A stretch of DNA of 64,000 nt, from the NCBI GenBank assembly GCA_944321965.1, contig CALUNH010000011.1, positions 1 through 64,000 on the forward strand. The letters run 5' to 3'. The position numbers and the translations under genes are program-made. Positions 15,602 through 25,055 of this stretch are shown here, one piece after another. This DNA is from an uncultured Alistipes sp. (GTDB lineage: Bacteria; Bacteroidota; Bacteroidia; Bacteroidales; Rikenellaceae). The notes below the pieces were generated by a model that saw only the letters and a program-made list of their open reading frames with translations, ran no database searches and had not been told where the DNA came from. How positions within the stretch are numbered: the first letter of the stretch is position 1; the number at the start of each line of letters is the position of its first letter.

Positions 15602-18600
15602 ATGGCAAATCCCCGCGAGCAGTTGGCGCAGTTCGCCGCCGGGTCGGAGACCCTCGGGAAGCTGTGCCGCGAATACCGGAACCGAAGCATGACCCTCCAT
15701 CTTCGGGAGCTGGTCGGCGGGGCCTTGTCGTTCTATGCGGCGGCTGCCGTGTCGGAATGCGGCGGGGTGCACGTCTTCGTGGCCGAGGACCGCGATGCGG
15801 CGGCCTACCTGCTCAACGATTTCTACAACCTGCTCGACGAGAAGCGGATCTACTTCTTTCCCTCCTCCTACAAGCGATCGGCGGCCTACGGGGCCGAGGA
15901 TGCCCAGGGCGTTGTGCAGCGCACGACGGCCATGAATGCCGTGCGGGCGTTCGGGGCGGGGGTGTCGGAGGGGGACTACCTGGTGGTCTGCACCTATCCC
16001 GAGGCGCTGGCCGAACGGGTGGCCGATGCCGAGGTGCTGCAGCGGCGGACGGTTGCCGTGCGCGTGGGCGACCGGATCTCGATCGAGGTGCTGGAACAGG
16101 AGTTGCTCGATGGGGGCTTCACGCGCGTGGATTTCGTCTACGAACCGGGCCAGTATTCGCTACGCGGGGGCATCGTCGACGTCTTCTCCTACTCGGAGAG
16201 CAAGCCTTACCGTCTGGATTTCTTCGGTGACGAGGTGGATTCGATCCGGCGGTTCAACATTTCGAGTCAGCTGTCGGCCGACCGGCTCGAAGGGGTGGAG
16301 ATCATCCCCGACCTGAATGCCGGTGTGGCGGCCGCGGCGAAGGTTTCGCTGGCGAAGTTTGCGGGCGGGGATGCGGCGTGGTGGTTCTACGATGCGGATT
16401 TCGTGCTGCGGCGGGTGAACGACGTGCGGCGCAAGGCGCTCGGGGACCTGGAGCATCCCGAAGAGATCGACCATCTGCTCACCAGCCGCAACGGACTGCT
16501 GGCGGACCTTGCGGAGAACCGGCTCGTAGTGCTGCGCGACAACCTTCCGGAGCGTCCTGCGACGGCGGAGGTGGCCTTCTCGACGGCTCCGCAGCCGAAG
16601 TTCAACAAGAATTTCGAGATGCTGGCCGACGACATGATCCGCAACGCGCTGCGGGGTTACGACACGTGGATTCTCTCGGAGAACCGGGCGCAGGTCGAAC
16701 GTCTCGAAAATATCTTCCATCAGATCGGCCGCGGGCAGGCCGTGGTTCGGTCGCTGGCCGTGACGCTGCACGAGGGCTTCGTGGACAACGACCTGAAGCT
16801 GTGCCTCTATACGGACCACCAGATCTTCGACCGCTACCAGCGCTACCGCATCAACGGCGAGATCCGGCGCGACGAGCAGATGACCGTTGCGGAGCTGAAC
16901 CAGTTGCGTCCGGGGGACTACGTGGTGCATATCGACCACGGCGTGGGACGTTTCGACGGGCTGGTGAAGATCAACGAGGGGGGCAAGACCCACGAGGCGA
17001 TCAAACTGGTCTACAAGGACGGCGACGTATTGTTCGTGAACGTGCACTCGCTGCACCGCATTTCGCGCTACAAGTCGGGGGACGGCGAGCCGCCGAAGGT
17101 TTACAAACTGGGTACGGGGGCGTGGCAGAAACTCAAGAACGCCACGAAGAAGGCCGTCAAGGATATCTCGCGCGAGCTGATTGCGCTTTACGCCCGGCGC
17201 AAGGCCTCGAAGGGCTTCGCCTTTTCGCCGGACAGCTACCTGCAGCACGAGCTGGAGGCTTCGTTCCGCTGGGAGGATACGCCGGACCAGCAGGCGGCCA
17301 CGGCGGCCATCAAGAAGGACATGGAGTCGGACCAGCCGATGGACCGGCTGGTGTGCGGCGACGTGGGCTTCGGGAAGACCGAGGTGGCGATCCGTGCAGC
17401 GTTCAAGGCGGCGTGCGACGGCAAGCAGGTGGCGGTGCTGGTTCCGACGACGATCCTGGCGCTGCAGCACTACCGGTCGTTTTCGGAGCGGCTGCGCGAC
17501 TTCCCGGTGCGGGTGGAGTATCTCAACCGCACGAAATCGGCGAAGGAGGTGCGGGAGATCTGCGCCGACCTGGCCGCGGGGAAGATCGACATCCTGATCG
17601 GCACGCACAAGATGCTGGGCAAGCAGGTCGTTTTCCGCGACCTGGGGTTGCTGATCATCGACGAGGAGCAGAAGTTCGGCGTGGCGGCCAAGGAGAAGCT
17701 CACCCAGATGAGCGTCTCGGTGGATACGCTGACGCTGACGGCGACGCCCATCCCGCGGACGCTGCAGTTCTCGCTGATGGGTTCGCGCGACCTGTCGGTC
17801 ATTTCGACGCCGCCGCCCAACCGGCAGCCGATCCTCACCGAATCGCATGTCTTCTCGGAGGAGATCGTGCGCGACGCCATCGAGACGGAGCTGGCGCGCG
17901 GCGGCCAGGTCTACTTCGTCCACAACCGGGTGGAGGACCTGATGACCATCCAGGGAATGATCACGCGGGTGTGCCCGAAGGCCCGTGTGGGGGTGGGGCA
18001 CGGCAAGATGCCGGCCGAGAAACTGGAGAAACTCATCATGGATTTCATCTACGGGGAGTTCGACGTGCTGCTGTCGACGACGATCGTCGAGAACGGCATC
18101 GACATCCCGAACGCCAATACGATCATCGTGGACAACGCCCAGAACTTCGGGCTGAGCGACCTGCACCAGCTGCGCGGGCGGGTGGGGCGTTCGAACCAGA
18201 AGGCCTACTGCTACCTGCTGTCGCCTCCGGACGAGCTGCTGTCGTCCGACGCGCGGCGGCGTTTGCGGGCCATCGAGGAGTTTTCGGACCTCGGGTCGGG
18301 GTTCAACATCGCCATGCAGGACCTCGACATCCGCGGTGCGGGGAACCTGCTGGGGGCCGAGCAGAGCGGTTTCATCGCCGACATCGGCTTCGAGACCTAC
18401 CAGAAGATCATGAACGAGGCGGTGGCCGAGCTGCGGGCCGAGGGCCTTCAGGTCCCGGGGCTCGGAGCCGGGGAGCAGGAGGTCGTCGGGCGCATGGCCT
18501 TCATCGACGACGCGCACATCGAGATCGAGGTCGAGGCGTCGCTGCCCGACGACTACGTGTCGCAGCAGGCCGAGCGCCTGAAACTCTACCGCGAACTCGA

Positions 18601-18949
18601 CTCGACGAAGGACGAGGCGGCCCTCGAAGCCTTCGAGAGCCGTCTGGTGGACCGTTTCGGGCCGTTGCCGCGCGCCGCGAAGGAACTGCTGAACGTGGTT
18701 CGGCTGCGCTGGGAGGCCATCCGCCTGGGCATGGAGCGCGTGAAGGTCAAGAACGGCCTGATGATCGTGCACTTCGTGGGCGAGGAGCAGTCACCTTATT
18801 ATAAAAGCGAAACCTTCATGACCTTGCTGCAACGGGTTACGCGCCATCCCGACCGATTTGTGCTCAAACAGCACAATAATCGGCTGGCGATGACCGTTAG
18901 GAATGTAAGAGATGTGGAGGACGCCTGGAAAACGTTGCAACAGCTTTGA
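15602..18949 (+). CDS. mfd: Transcription-repair coupling factor Mfd
   Basis: A 1115-residue protein of normal Mfd length. The N-terminal UvrB-like module is followed by the RNA-polymerase-interacting CarD-like domain (LRPGDYVVHIDHGVGRFDG, near 435-455). The translocase motor has Walker A GDVGFGKTEVA (near 586) and a DEEQKFGV Walker B (near 686). The C-terminal TRCF domain starts near residue 960. Mfd displaces stalled RNA polymerase and recruits UvrA to the lesion. It lies 3 bp after rng and its stop codon overlaps the coaX start. Confidence 0.97.
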   Translation: MANPREQLAQFAAGSETLGKLCREYRNRSMTLHLRELVGGALSFYAAAAVSECGGVHVFVAEDRDAAAYLLNDFYNLLDEKRIYFFPSSYKRSAAYGAEDAQGVVQRTTAMNAVRAFGAGVSEGDYLVVCTYPEALAERVADAEVLQRRTVAVRVGDRISIEVLEQELLDGGFTRVDFVYEPGQYSLRGGIVDVFSYSESKPYRLDFFGDEVDSIRRFNISSQLSADRLEGVEIIPDLNAGVAAAAKVSLAKFAGGDAAWWFYDADFVLRRVNDVRRKALGDLEHPEEIDHLLTSRNGLLADLAENRLVVLRDNLPERPATAEVAFSTAPQPKFNKNFEMLADDMIRNALRGYDTWILSENRAQVERLENIFHQIGRGQAVVRSLAVTLHEGFVDNDLKLCLYTDHQIFDRYQRYRINGEIRRDEQMTVAELNQLRPGDYVVHIDHGVGRFDGLVKINEGGKTHEAIKLVYKDGDVLFVNVHSLHRISRYKSGDGEPPKVYKLGTGAWQKLKNATKKAVKDISRELIALYARRKASKGFAFSPDSYLQHELEASFRWEDTPDQQAATAAIKKDMESDQPMDRLVCGDVGFGKTEVAIRAAFKAACDGKQVAVLVPTTILALQHYRSFSERLRDFPVRVEYLNRTKSAKEVREICADLAAGKIDILIGTHKMLGKQVVFRDLGLLIIDEEQKFGVAAKEKLTQMSVSVDTLTLTATPIPRTLQFSLMGSRDLSVISTPPPNRQPILTESHVFSEEIVRDAIETELARGGQVYFVHNRVEDLMTIQGMITRVCPKARVGVGHGKMPAEKLEKLIMDFIYGEFDVLLSTTIVENGIDIPNANTIIVDNAQNFGLSDLHQLRGRVGRSNQKAYCYLLSPPDELLSSDARRRLRAIEEFSDLGSGFNIAMQDLDIRGAGNLLGAEQSGFIADIGFETYQKIMNEAVAELRAEGLQVPGLGAGEQEVVGRMAFIDDAHIEIEVEASLPDDYVSQQAERLKLYRELDSTKDEAALEAFESRLVDRFGPLPRAAKELLNVVRLRWEAIRLGMERVKVKNGLMIVHFVGEEQSPYYKSETFMTLLQRVTRHPDRFVLKQHNNRLAMTVRNVRDVEDAWKTLQQL

Positions 18950-19686
18950 ATCTGATCGTTGACATAGGCAACACGCTCGTGAAACTCGCCGTATTCGAAC
19001 AGGGGCGGCTGGTTTCACAGTGCAGTACGCACTGTCCTGAAGCTTCGGATTTCGAGCGGCTGCTACAGGGTCGGCGTGCCGGTCGGGCCATCGTGGAGTC
19101 GACGCGCGGCGATGCGGACGAAATCGTGGAGCTGGTGCGCGAATGGGCGGACCGGGTGCTGGAGTTCACGCCGCAGACCCCCGTTCCGATCGCCAATGCC
19201 TACCGCACGCCCGAGACGCTGGGACGAGACCGTCTGGCGGCTGCCGTGGGTGCTGCGACGCTCTATCCGGGGCGGAACGTGCTGATCGTGGACTTCGGAA
19301 CGGCAGTGACGGTCGACCTGGTGACGGCCGACGGCACCTTCCGCGGAGGGTGCATCTCTCCGGGGATGCGGATGCGGTTCCGGGCGCTGCACGACTATAC
19401 GGCACGGCTTCCGTTGTGCCCGGCTACCGAGAGCGAAGCGCTGCTGGGCGGCTCCACCGAAGAGGCCATCCGTTTGGGCGTGATGAACTCGCTGACCTTC
19501 GAAATCGAGGGCTATATGCAGCGCATGGGTGAAAAAATCGACGATTTATGCGTAATTTTCACCGGTGGGGACGCGAAATACTTTGCGAAAAGAATTAAAA
19601 ACACGATATTTGCAAATTGTAATCTGGTCTTTTGCGGATTGGATCGAATTTTAGAGTACAATGCCAGTGAAGAACACCTTGATTAA
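18946..19686 (+). CDS. coaX: Type III pantothenate kinase
   Basis: A 246-residue ASKHA-fold kinase with DIGNTLVKLAVF at the N-terminus (phosphate loop), GRDRLAAAVGAATLYPG, the VDFGTAVTVDLV catalytic segment and GGCISPGMRMRFRALHDYTA. It phosphorylates pantothenate in the first step of CoA synthesis. The start codon is TTG at 18946, overlapping the mfd stop as TTGA, so translation is probably coupled. No ATG is available near the conserved start. Its last 26 bases overlap the outer-membrane gene downstream. Confidence 0.92.
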   Translation: MNLIVDIGNTLVKLAVFEQGRLVSQCSTHCPEASDFERLLQGRRAGRAIVESTRGDADEIVELVREWADRVLEFTPQTPVPIANAYRTPETLGRDRLAAAVGAATLYPGRNVLIVDFGTAVTVDLVTADGTFRGGCISPGMRMRFRALHDYTARLPLCPATESEALLGGSTEEAIRLGVMNSLTFEIEGYMQRMGEKIDDLCVIFTGGDAKYFAKRIKNTIFANCNLVFCGLDRILEYNASEEHLD

Positions 19687-21040
19687 ACTTCTTGTCGCGG
19701 CAGCGGCGCTGTTCCCTGTCGCCGTCTCGGCCCAGACAAGCAGTATCAATGCCTTCTCGCCCTATACGATGTACGGAATCGGCGAAGTGAATACGCCTGG
19801 AACGCTTCCGATGCGTTCGATGGGCGGCGTGGGCGTGGCCATGCGCTCGACAGGGGTGGTGAACCTGCTCAACCCCGCAGGGTTCAGCACCGCACCGCAG
19901 AAGACCTTTCTCTTCAACTTCGGGCTCGAAGGCCAGAACTACTACAATTCGCAGCAAGTGGCCGGTGAATCGAAACGTACCGCCTACAATACGTTCAATT
20001 TCCACGACATCGCCTTCCAGATGCCGGTAGCCAAGCGCTTGGGCCTGGGCTTCAGCCTCACGCCCTACAGCTCGGTGGGCTACCGCACGAAGTATTACCA
20101 CGAGTACGACCCCACGGATCCGGTTTACGGCAACGTGGGCAACGTGCAGTACAACTACCAGGGCGAGGGCGACGTCACGGAGGTGAAACTCGGCCTGGGC
20201 TGGGAGGTCTTCAAGAACTTCTCGATCGGCGTGGCGGCCCAGTACTATTGGGGCTCGATCGACCGGACGTTCGTGATGACCCCGACGGCCATCACCGGTG
20301 AGGGGACCTATGTCTCGACGGTCGGCAGCGACGTCTACAGCATTTCGAGCGTCAAGGGACAGGTCGGCGTGCAGTGGAGCCCGATCCTGAACCAGAAGCG
20401 GATCCTGACCGTGGGCGCGGCGTTCGACTTCGGCGGGGACCTGAATCCCGAGGTGACCAAGCGGCTCTACGTCGGCGACCTCTACAATACGACGGTCAAG
20501 GGCGACACGACGCATCTGAAACTGGTTCTGCCGCACCAGCTGGCCGTGGGCCTCTACTACCAGACCGCGAAATGGTCCATGGGCGTGGATTACGTCTACC
20601 AGAACTGGGGCGGCCGCAACTCGGGCTACGAGATGACGGGCGTCAGCGGTACGGGCAGCAACCGTTCGGCCTACCGGGTCGAGTACGTGAATACGAGTAC
20701 GATCAAAATGGGTGTCGAGTACACCCCCAACCGATACGACATTCGTAACTTCCTGAAACGCTGGTCCTACCGGGCCGGATTCCGTTACGGGAGCTACAAC
20801 CAGTCGTTCAACGGCGACCGTCTGAGCCAGTGGGCCGTGACGGCCGGTATCGGCGTTCCGGTGAAGTTGTGGGCCGTTTCGGCCATGGATGTGGGGATCG
20901 AGTACGGGCGTCGCGGCTACAATGTCGCCGACCGGGTGGGTCTGGTGCGCCAGCAGTATTTCAAGATCGCCGTGGGCTTTACGCTCTTTGCGGGCCAGGA
21001 GAACGGGGAATACTGGTTCATGCGGCCGAAGTACGATTAG
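19661..21040 (+). CDS. Outer-membrane beta-barrel protein, FadL/OmpP1-like
   Basis: A 459-residue protein with a signal peptide (LLVAAAALFPVAVSAQ) and a conserved Bacteroidetes opening SSINAFSPYTMYGIGEVN, MGGVGVAMRS. Most of the rest is amphipathic strands with aromatic girdles (YRTKYYHEYDP, WGGRNSGYEM, YRAGFRYGSYNQSF), consistent with a FadL/OmpP1-type hydrophobic-solute barrel. It sits between coaX and lptC, a gene order common in Bacteroidales. The substrate is unknown. The TAG stop is followed in frame by 63 open codons across a tandem repeat. Confidence 0.75.
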   Translation: MPVKNTLIKLLVAAAALFPVAVSAQTSSINAFSPYTMYGIGEVNTPGTLPMRSMGGVGVAMRSTGVVNLLNPAGFSTAPQKTFLFNFGLEGQNYYNSQQVAGESKRTAYNTFNFHDIAFQMPVAKRLGLGFSLTPYSSVGYRTKYYHEYDPTDPVYGNVGNVQYNYQGEGDVTEVKLGLGWEVFKNFSIGVAAQYYWGSIDRTFVMTPTAITGEGTYVSTVGSDVYSISSVKGQVGVQWSPILNQKRILTVGAAFDFGGDLNPEVTKRLYVGDLYNTTVKGDTTHLKLVLPHQLAVGLYYQTAKWSMGVDYVYQNWGGRNSGYEMTGVSGTGSNRSAYRVEYVNTSTIKMGVEYTPNRYDIRNFLKRWSYRAGFRYGSYNQSFNGDRLSQWAVTAGIGVPVKLWAVSAMDVGIEYGRRGYNVADRVGLVRQQYFKIAVGFTLFAGQENGEYWFMRPKYD

Positions 21041-21279
21041 CCGGGGGGCCCGGGGGGCCCGGGGGGCCGAGGAGGCCGAGGGGCTGGAGCCGCACGAACT
21101 GAGGGGCTGGAGCCGCACGAACTGAGGGGACTGGAGCCGCACGAACTGAGGGGGCCGGAGCCGTATGAACTGAGGGAGCCGCACGAACCGAGGGGGCCGC
21201 ACGAACTGAAGGGCCGGAGCCGCACGAACTGAGGGGGCCGCACGAACCGAGGCACGAACCGCGGGGCCGCACGAACTGA
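21041..21279. repeat. GC-rich tandem array, about ten 16-17-bp cores
   Basis: The array starts just after the stop of the outer-membrane gene with three GGGGGGCCC-type units (21041-21068). It then runs through cores of GGAGCCGCACGAACTGA at 21086, 21109, 21133, 21157, 21175, 21194, 21216, 21235 and 21264, with 17-24 bp periods and single-base variants (CCGTATGAA, GAACCGA). It ends 65 bp before the TPR gene start. The rest of this 304-bp gap (21280-21344) is A/T-rich and shows no perfect -7 box. Confidence 0.9.
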
Positions 21280-21344
21280 AACAGTATAACACGAAAACAA
21301 CACCGATACAGGCAAACGACAATACACAAAAATTAATCTGACCG

Positions 21345-22679
21345 ATGAAAAACGTAAAATTCCTGCTTTCCGCCGCATGTGCGCTTTTCGCATTCTCGGC
21401 GCTGGCTCAAGACTTCAGTGATCCGAAGTACGCGATCTGGGGCGATACGCCCGAGGAGCGCCAGCAGAACATTCTGAACAGCAACTTCCTCAAGGAGTCG
21501 TGCGACAACAAGGACTACGATGCTGCAGCATACTATCTCCAGCAGCTGCTGGCCAAGTGCCCGAAGGCTTCGGAGAATACCTTCGTCCGCGGAACGACGC
21601 TTTACAAGAACAAGATCAACCGGGCCAAGACGCTGGCCGAGAAGAACATGTTTATCGATTCTCTGATGTTGATCTACGATCTTCGCAACGAGTATTTCGG
21701 GGATCATCCGAAGCGCGGTACGGCCTACATTCTCGACCGCAAGGCCCGGGAGTACCTGACCTACAAGCCGAACGACCGGAAGGGAGTCCGCGAGGCATTC
21801 CGTGCCGCCATCGAGGCGGGCGGTGACAATTCCGATCCGGAGACCGTGGTGGTTTATTTCTCGAACCTCTGCGAAGATTACAAGAATACGGACGAGGTGA
21901 TGCCCGACGAGGTGCTTACGGAGTACGAGCGCCTGGAGCCGTTCTTTGCGAAGCATCCCGAGGCTGCGGAGTACAAGAGCCAGTTCGATGCCGCATTCGG
22001 ACTGAGCGGTGCCGCCAGCTGCGAGAACCTCGAAAAGCTCTACCGTGCGAAACTGGAGGCTGCACCCGATGACGAGGCGCTGCTGGCCCAGGCCGTGGGG
22101 ATGATGTCGCGTGCGAAGTGCGACGGCGACTTCTACTTCTCGATCGCCGAGAAATACTACGAGGTGAAACCCTCGTCGGAGACGGCGATGTTCCTGGCGC
22201 AGGCGTTCCAGAACAAGGGTGACTATGCCAAGGCCCGGACCTATCTGAACGAGTCGCTGGCCGTCGAGCAGGATCCTGCCGAGCGTCAGAAACTGCTGGT
22301 CCGCATCGCGCTGGTGGGTCTGGTGGCAAACGACATTGCGGATGCCGCTTCGGCCGCGCGTCAGGCCCGGGATCTGAATCCCGAGGACGGCGTTCCCTAC
22401 TTCGTGCTGGCCCAGTGCTATGCCTCGTCGGCAGCCGCTTGCGGCGGGTTTGCCGGGCAGGCGACTTTCTGGGCCGCATACGACACGATGGCCAAGGCTG
22501 TAGAGCTGCTTCCGAGTGATTCGGAGTATCTGGAGCACGCCAAGACGTCGCTGAGCGCCTTCCGCAACCGGTTCCCGAGCTCGGAGGAGTGCTTCTTCAA
22601 CGAGTTGCAGGAGGGAGCCCGTTACACGGTGAACTGCGGCACGGCTGCCGGCGTTTCGACGACGGTACGCCCCCGCTAA
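21345..22679 (+). CDS. Secreted tetratricopeptide-repeat protein
   Basis: A 444-residue protein with a signal peptide (LLSAACALFAFSALAQ) and then helical repeats. Repeat-like stretches include DYDAAAYYLQQLLAKCPKA (near 50-68), PKRGTAYILDRKAREYL, NKGDYAKARTYLNESLAVEQD (near 293-313) and IADAASAARQARDLNPEDGVPY (near 335-355), which follow the TPR pattern. Expected in the periplasm as a protein-binding scaffold; the partner is not known. It starts right after the tandem array and lies 22 bp upstream of lptC, inside the envelope-biogenesis cluster. Confidence 0.8.
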   Translation: MKNVKFLLSAACALFAFSALAQDFSDPKYAIWGDTPEERQQNILNSNFLKESCDNKDYDAAAYYLQQLLAKCPKASENTFVRGTTLYKNKINRAKTLAEKNMFIDSLMLIYDLRNEYFGDHPKRGTAYILDRKAREYLTYKPNDRKGVREAFRAAIEAGGDNSDPETVVVYFSNLCEDYKNTDEVMPDEVLTEYERLEPFFAKHPEAAEYKSQFDAAFGLSGAASCENLEKLYRAKLEAAPDDEALLAQAVGMMSRAKCDGDFYFSIAEKYYEVKPSSETAMFLAQAFQNKGDYAKARTYLNESLAVEQDPAERQKLLVRIALVGLVANDIADAASAARQARDLNPEDGVPYFVLAQCYASSAAACGGFAGQATFWAAYDTMAKAVELLPSDSEYLEHAKTSLSAFRNRFPSSEECFFNELQEGARYTVNCGTAAGVSTTVRPR

Positions 22680-22701
22680 GTCCTTCCCGAACCGCTTTTC
22701 C

Positions 22702-23709
22702 ATGGGGAAACGCATGACACGATACGCCAGGGTAGCACTCTCCGTTGCGGGGAGTGCTATCTTGCTGTTCTCGTGTTCGGGGGAGCGTGAGGATGCTTCG
22801 TCGTCGGCCGAGGAGGCGATGATGACGGAGTACAGCGAGCATCTGTCGATCATCAATTCGCAGAACGGACGCCGTTCCTACCACTTCGTCACGCCGCTGC
22901 TCGAAGGCTACACGCTGACGCGGGAGCCCTATCGGGAGTTCCGCAAGGGGATCAAGATCACGACCTACCAGGACGATTCGCTTTCGTCGGTGGACGCCGT
23001 GCTGACGGCCAACTACGCCATCTATTACGAGAAGCGGGAGTTGTGGGAGGCCAAGGGCAACGTCGTGGTGGAGAAATCCGACGGCAAGACGCTCTATACG
23101 CAGCAGTTGTTCTGGAATGCGCGGACGGGCAAGATCTATTCGAATGTGGATTCGAAGATCGTGCAGAACAACGGCCGCGACGTCTTCATCGGCGAGGGTT
23201 TCGAGTCGGACGAGGAGTTCAAGGACTGGCGTTTCCGCCGCATGAAGGGTCGTATGGAGGTGGAGATGAAGCAGGCTGCGGACTCCACGGCGGACTCCAC
23301 GGCGGTGCATCCGGACGGAGGCTTCCACACGGCTTCTGCGGCCCCTGCGGTCTCGGGGCCTGCGCAATCCGTATCCCGCACGCAGGGCTTACAGACTGAA
23401 TTCCGGGCTGCCGGGACTGTGCAGGAGGGTGCCGAATCCCGGGCCGTTGCGATGCCGCAATCCGGTGAGGAGACCTCTGCGGCCGAGCCTTCGGCTCTGC
23501 CCCGGTCGCGGCGCCTTTCGGCGAGCCGCCGCGGTGCGGTGCCGGATGTTGCCCGGCGCCGGGATACCGCATTTGCGGATGATACCCTGTCGGTGCGTCC
23601 TGCGCCCCGGTCCTCGAATCCCGCAGGTCCCGAAAATCCCGATAATCCCGATAATTCCGGAACTCCGGAGACGGAGGGCGGGGAGCGCGTTTCCGAAACC
23701 AAAAAGTGA
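22702..23709 (+). CDS. lptC: LPS export protein LptC with long disordered tail
   Basis: A 335-residue lipoprotein (lipobox LLFSC near residue 24). Residues about 40-185 form the LptC/OstA beta-jellyroll (YHFVTPLLEGYTL, YYEKRELWEAKGNVVVE, QLFWNARTGKIYSNVD). LptC bridges LptBFG to LptA in moving LPS across the periplasm. The domain is normal in size, but about 145 extra residues follow: Ser/Thr/Ala-rich with ADSTADSTAV repeats, then basic, then Pro/Asn/Asp repeats (NPDNPDNSGTPE). The stop is GTGA, overlapping the alternative GTG start of the next gene. The tail has no recognised fold and is probably disordered. Confidence 0.85.
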   Translation: MGKRMTRYARVALSVAGSAILLFSCSGEREDASSSAEEAMMTEYSEHLSIINSQNGRRSYHFVTPLLEGYTLTREPYREFRKGIKITTYQDDSLSSVDAVLTANYAIYYEKRELWEAKGNVVVEKSDGKTLYTQQLFWNARTGKIYSNVDSKIVQNNGRDVFIGEGFESDEEFKDWRFRRMKGRMEVEMKQAADSTADSTAVHPDGGFHTASAAPAVSGPAQSVSRTQGLQTEFRAAGTVQEGAESRAVAMPQSGEETSAAEPSALPRSRRLSASRRGAVPDVARRRDTAFADDTLSVRPAPRSSNPAGPENPDNPDNSGTPETEGGERVSETKK

Positions 23710-23714
23710 CAGCC

Positions 23715-24977
23715 ATGGTGACTTCCCTGATTCTGATTGTCGTCATGTTGTTGTTGTCGGCCTTCTTCTCGGGCATGGAGATCGCCTTCACGAGCAAGAA
23801 CCGGCTCAAACTGGAGATCGACCGCAAGCAGAGCCGGATGTTCGACAGCATTGCGGAGGTTTTTTCGCGCCATCCGGGTCAGTACATCACGACGATCCTC
23901 GTGGGCAACAACATCGCACTGGTGGTCTATTCGCTGGCGATGTCGATGTTGCTGCGCGAAATCTACGCTGCGTTGGGATGGGAGCGGCTGGCCCTCGAAG
24001 GTTCGGTGGCCATCGACACGGCGGTTTCGACGATCATCATCATCTTCTTTGCGGAGTTTCTGCCCAAGTCGGTCTTCCGCAACGACCCCAATTTCTACTA
24101 CCGGGCGCTGGCTCCGGTGATCTATTTCTTCTACATCGTGCTCTATCCCGTGGCGCGTTTCACGACGCTGCTTTCGCACGGGATCCTGCGGCTGCTGGGC
24201 CGCCGGGTCGAGGAGAAGAACATCACGCCGAGTTTCGACCGGGAGGACCTTGCGGCGCTGCTCGACACGAACGGCCCGGAGCCCCATTCGGAACCGGACA
24301 ACGAGTTGAAACTCTTCCAGAATGCGCTGGATTTCGCGGATCTTCGCGTGCGGGACTGCATGGTTCCGCGGGTGGATGTCGAGGCGGTGGATATCGACGA
24401 TACGACGATCGAACAGCTGACGGCTCGATTCGTGGATTCGAAGTATTCCCGGATCTTCGTCTGGCGGAAGTCGATCGACAACATCATCGGCTATGTGAAT
24501 TCGAAGAGCCTCTTCACGCGCCCGTCGCGGATCGACGACGTGATGATGGAGGTGAACTACGTTCCGGAGACGATGCCGTTGCAGTCGATGCTGGAGAACT
24601 TCATCAAGCACCGGTCGAACATTGCGGTGGTGATCGACGAGTTCGGCGGTACGGCGGGAATCATCTCGCTGGAGGACGTGCTGGAGCAGATTTTCGGCGA
24701 GATCGAGGATGAACACGACGTTCCGGATCTGGTGGAGAAGCAGGTGGGACCGGGGGAGTATGTCTTCTCGTGCCGCCTGGAGGTGAAATACCTGAACGAA
24801 CGCTACGATCTGGGGATCGAGGAGAGCCGCGAGTACGATACGCTGGCGGGTTTCATCATCTACCATTACGAGGGAATCCCGGGCGCCGGGGAGACGGTGT
24901 ATATCGGCGATCTCCAGTTGCGGATTCTGCGCACGACGCGATCGCGGATCGAGTTGGCGCGGGTGAAAAAAATGTAA
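23715..24977 (+). CDS. CNNM/HlyC-CorC family membrane protein with CBS domains
   Basis: About 420 residues. The N-terminal part is the CNNM (DUF21) membrane domain with LILIVVMLLLSAFFSGMEIA, TTILVGNNIALVVYSLA and a helix at IDTAVSTIIIIFFAEFLPKS. Residues about 200-325 are a CBS pair (VRDCMVPRVDVEAVD, NIAVVIDEFGGTAGIISLED). A CorC/HlyC-like C-terminal domain ends the protein. CNNM proteins bind or move divalent cations; the gliding protein GldE belongs to the same family. The ATG at 23715 is used; a GTG at 23706 overlapping the lptC stop is an alternative and adds 3 residues. Confidence 0.88.
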   Translation: MVTSLILIVVMLLLSAFFSGMEIAFTSKNRLKLEIDRKQSRMFDSIAEVFSRHPGQYITTILVGNNIALVVYSLAMSMLLREIYAALGWERLALEGSVAIDTAVSTIIIIFFAEFLPKSVFRNDPNFYYRALAPVIYFFYIVLYPVARFTTLLSHGILRLLGRRVEEKNITPSFDREDLAALLDTNGPEPHSEPDNELKLFQNALDFADLRVRDCMVPRVDVEAVDIDDTTIEQLTARFVDSKYSRIFVWRKSIDNIIGYVNSKSLFTRPSRIDDVMMEVNYVPETMPLQSMLENFIKHRSNIAVVIDEFGGTAGIISLEDVLEQIFGEIEDEHDVPDLVEKQVGPGEYVFSCRLEVKYLNERYDLGIEESREYDTLAGFIIYHYEGIPGAGETVYIGDLQLRILRTTRSRIELARVKKM

Positions 24978-25009
24978 CGCATAGGGGAGCCTATTTGCGA
25001 ATATTTTAC

Positions 25010-25017
25010 TACCTTTG
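25010..25017 (+). promoter_or_regulatory. Promoter -7 box for PpiD-like gene
   Basis: TACCTTTG, a full TAnnTTTG match, 38 bp before the start codon, in an A/T-rich leader. No TTTG at the exact -33 spacing. This suggests the chaperone gene has its own promoter besides readthrough from upstream. Confidence 0.5.
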
Positions 25018-25055
25018 GCTGATCTTTCGAAACAATACGAAAAATTAACATTTAT

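Noticed and set aside
16160-18772. Long open frame (870 codons) antisense to mfd
   Set aside because: It is a GC-rich mirror frame of an intact conserved gene, with low-complexity Arg/His/Leu composition and no domain.
21086-21279. CRISPR array
   Set aside because: Core repeats are 16-17 bp with 1-8-bp gaps and no unique spacers; no cas gene lies nearby.
19595-21322. 575-codon minus-strand frame over coaX, the outer-membrane gene and the tandem array
   Set aside because: Antisense to two conserved genes; its repeated Ser-Cys-Gly or Val-Arg-Ala-Ala-Pro part only mirrors the tandem repeat.
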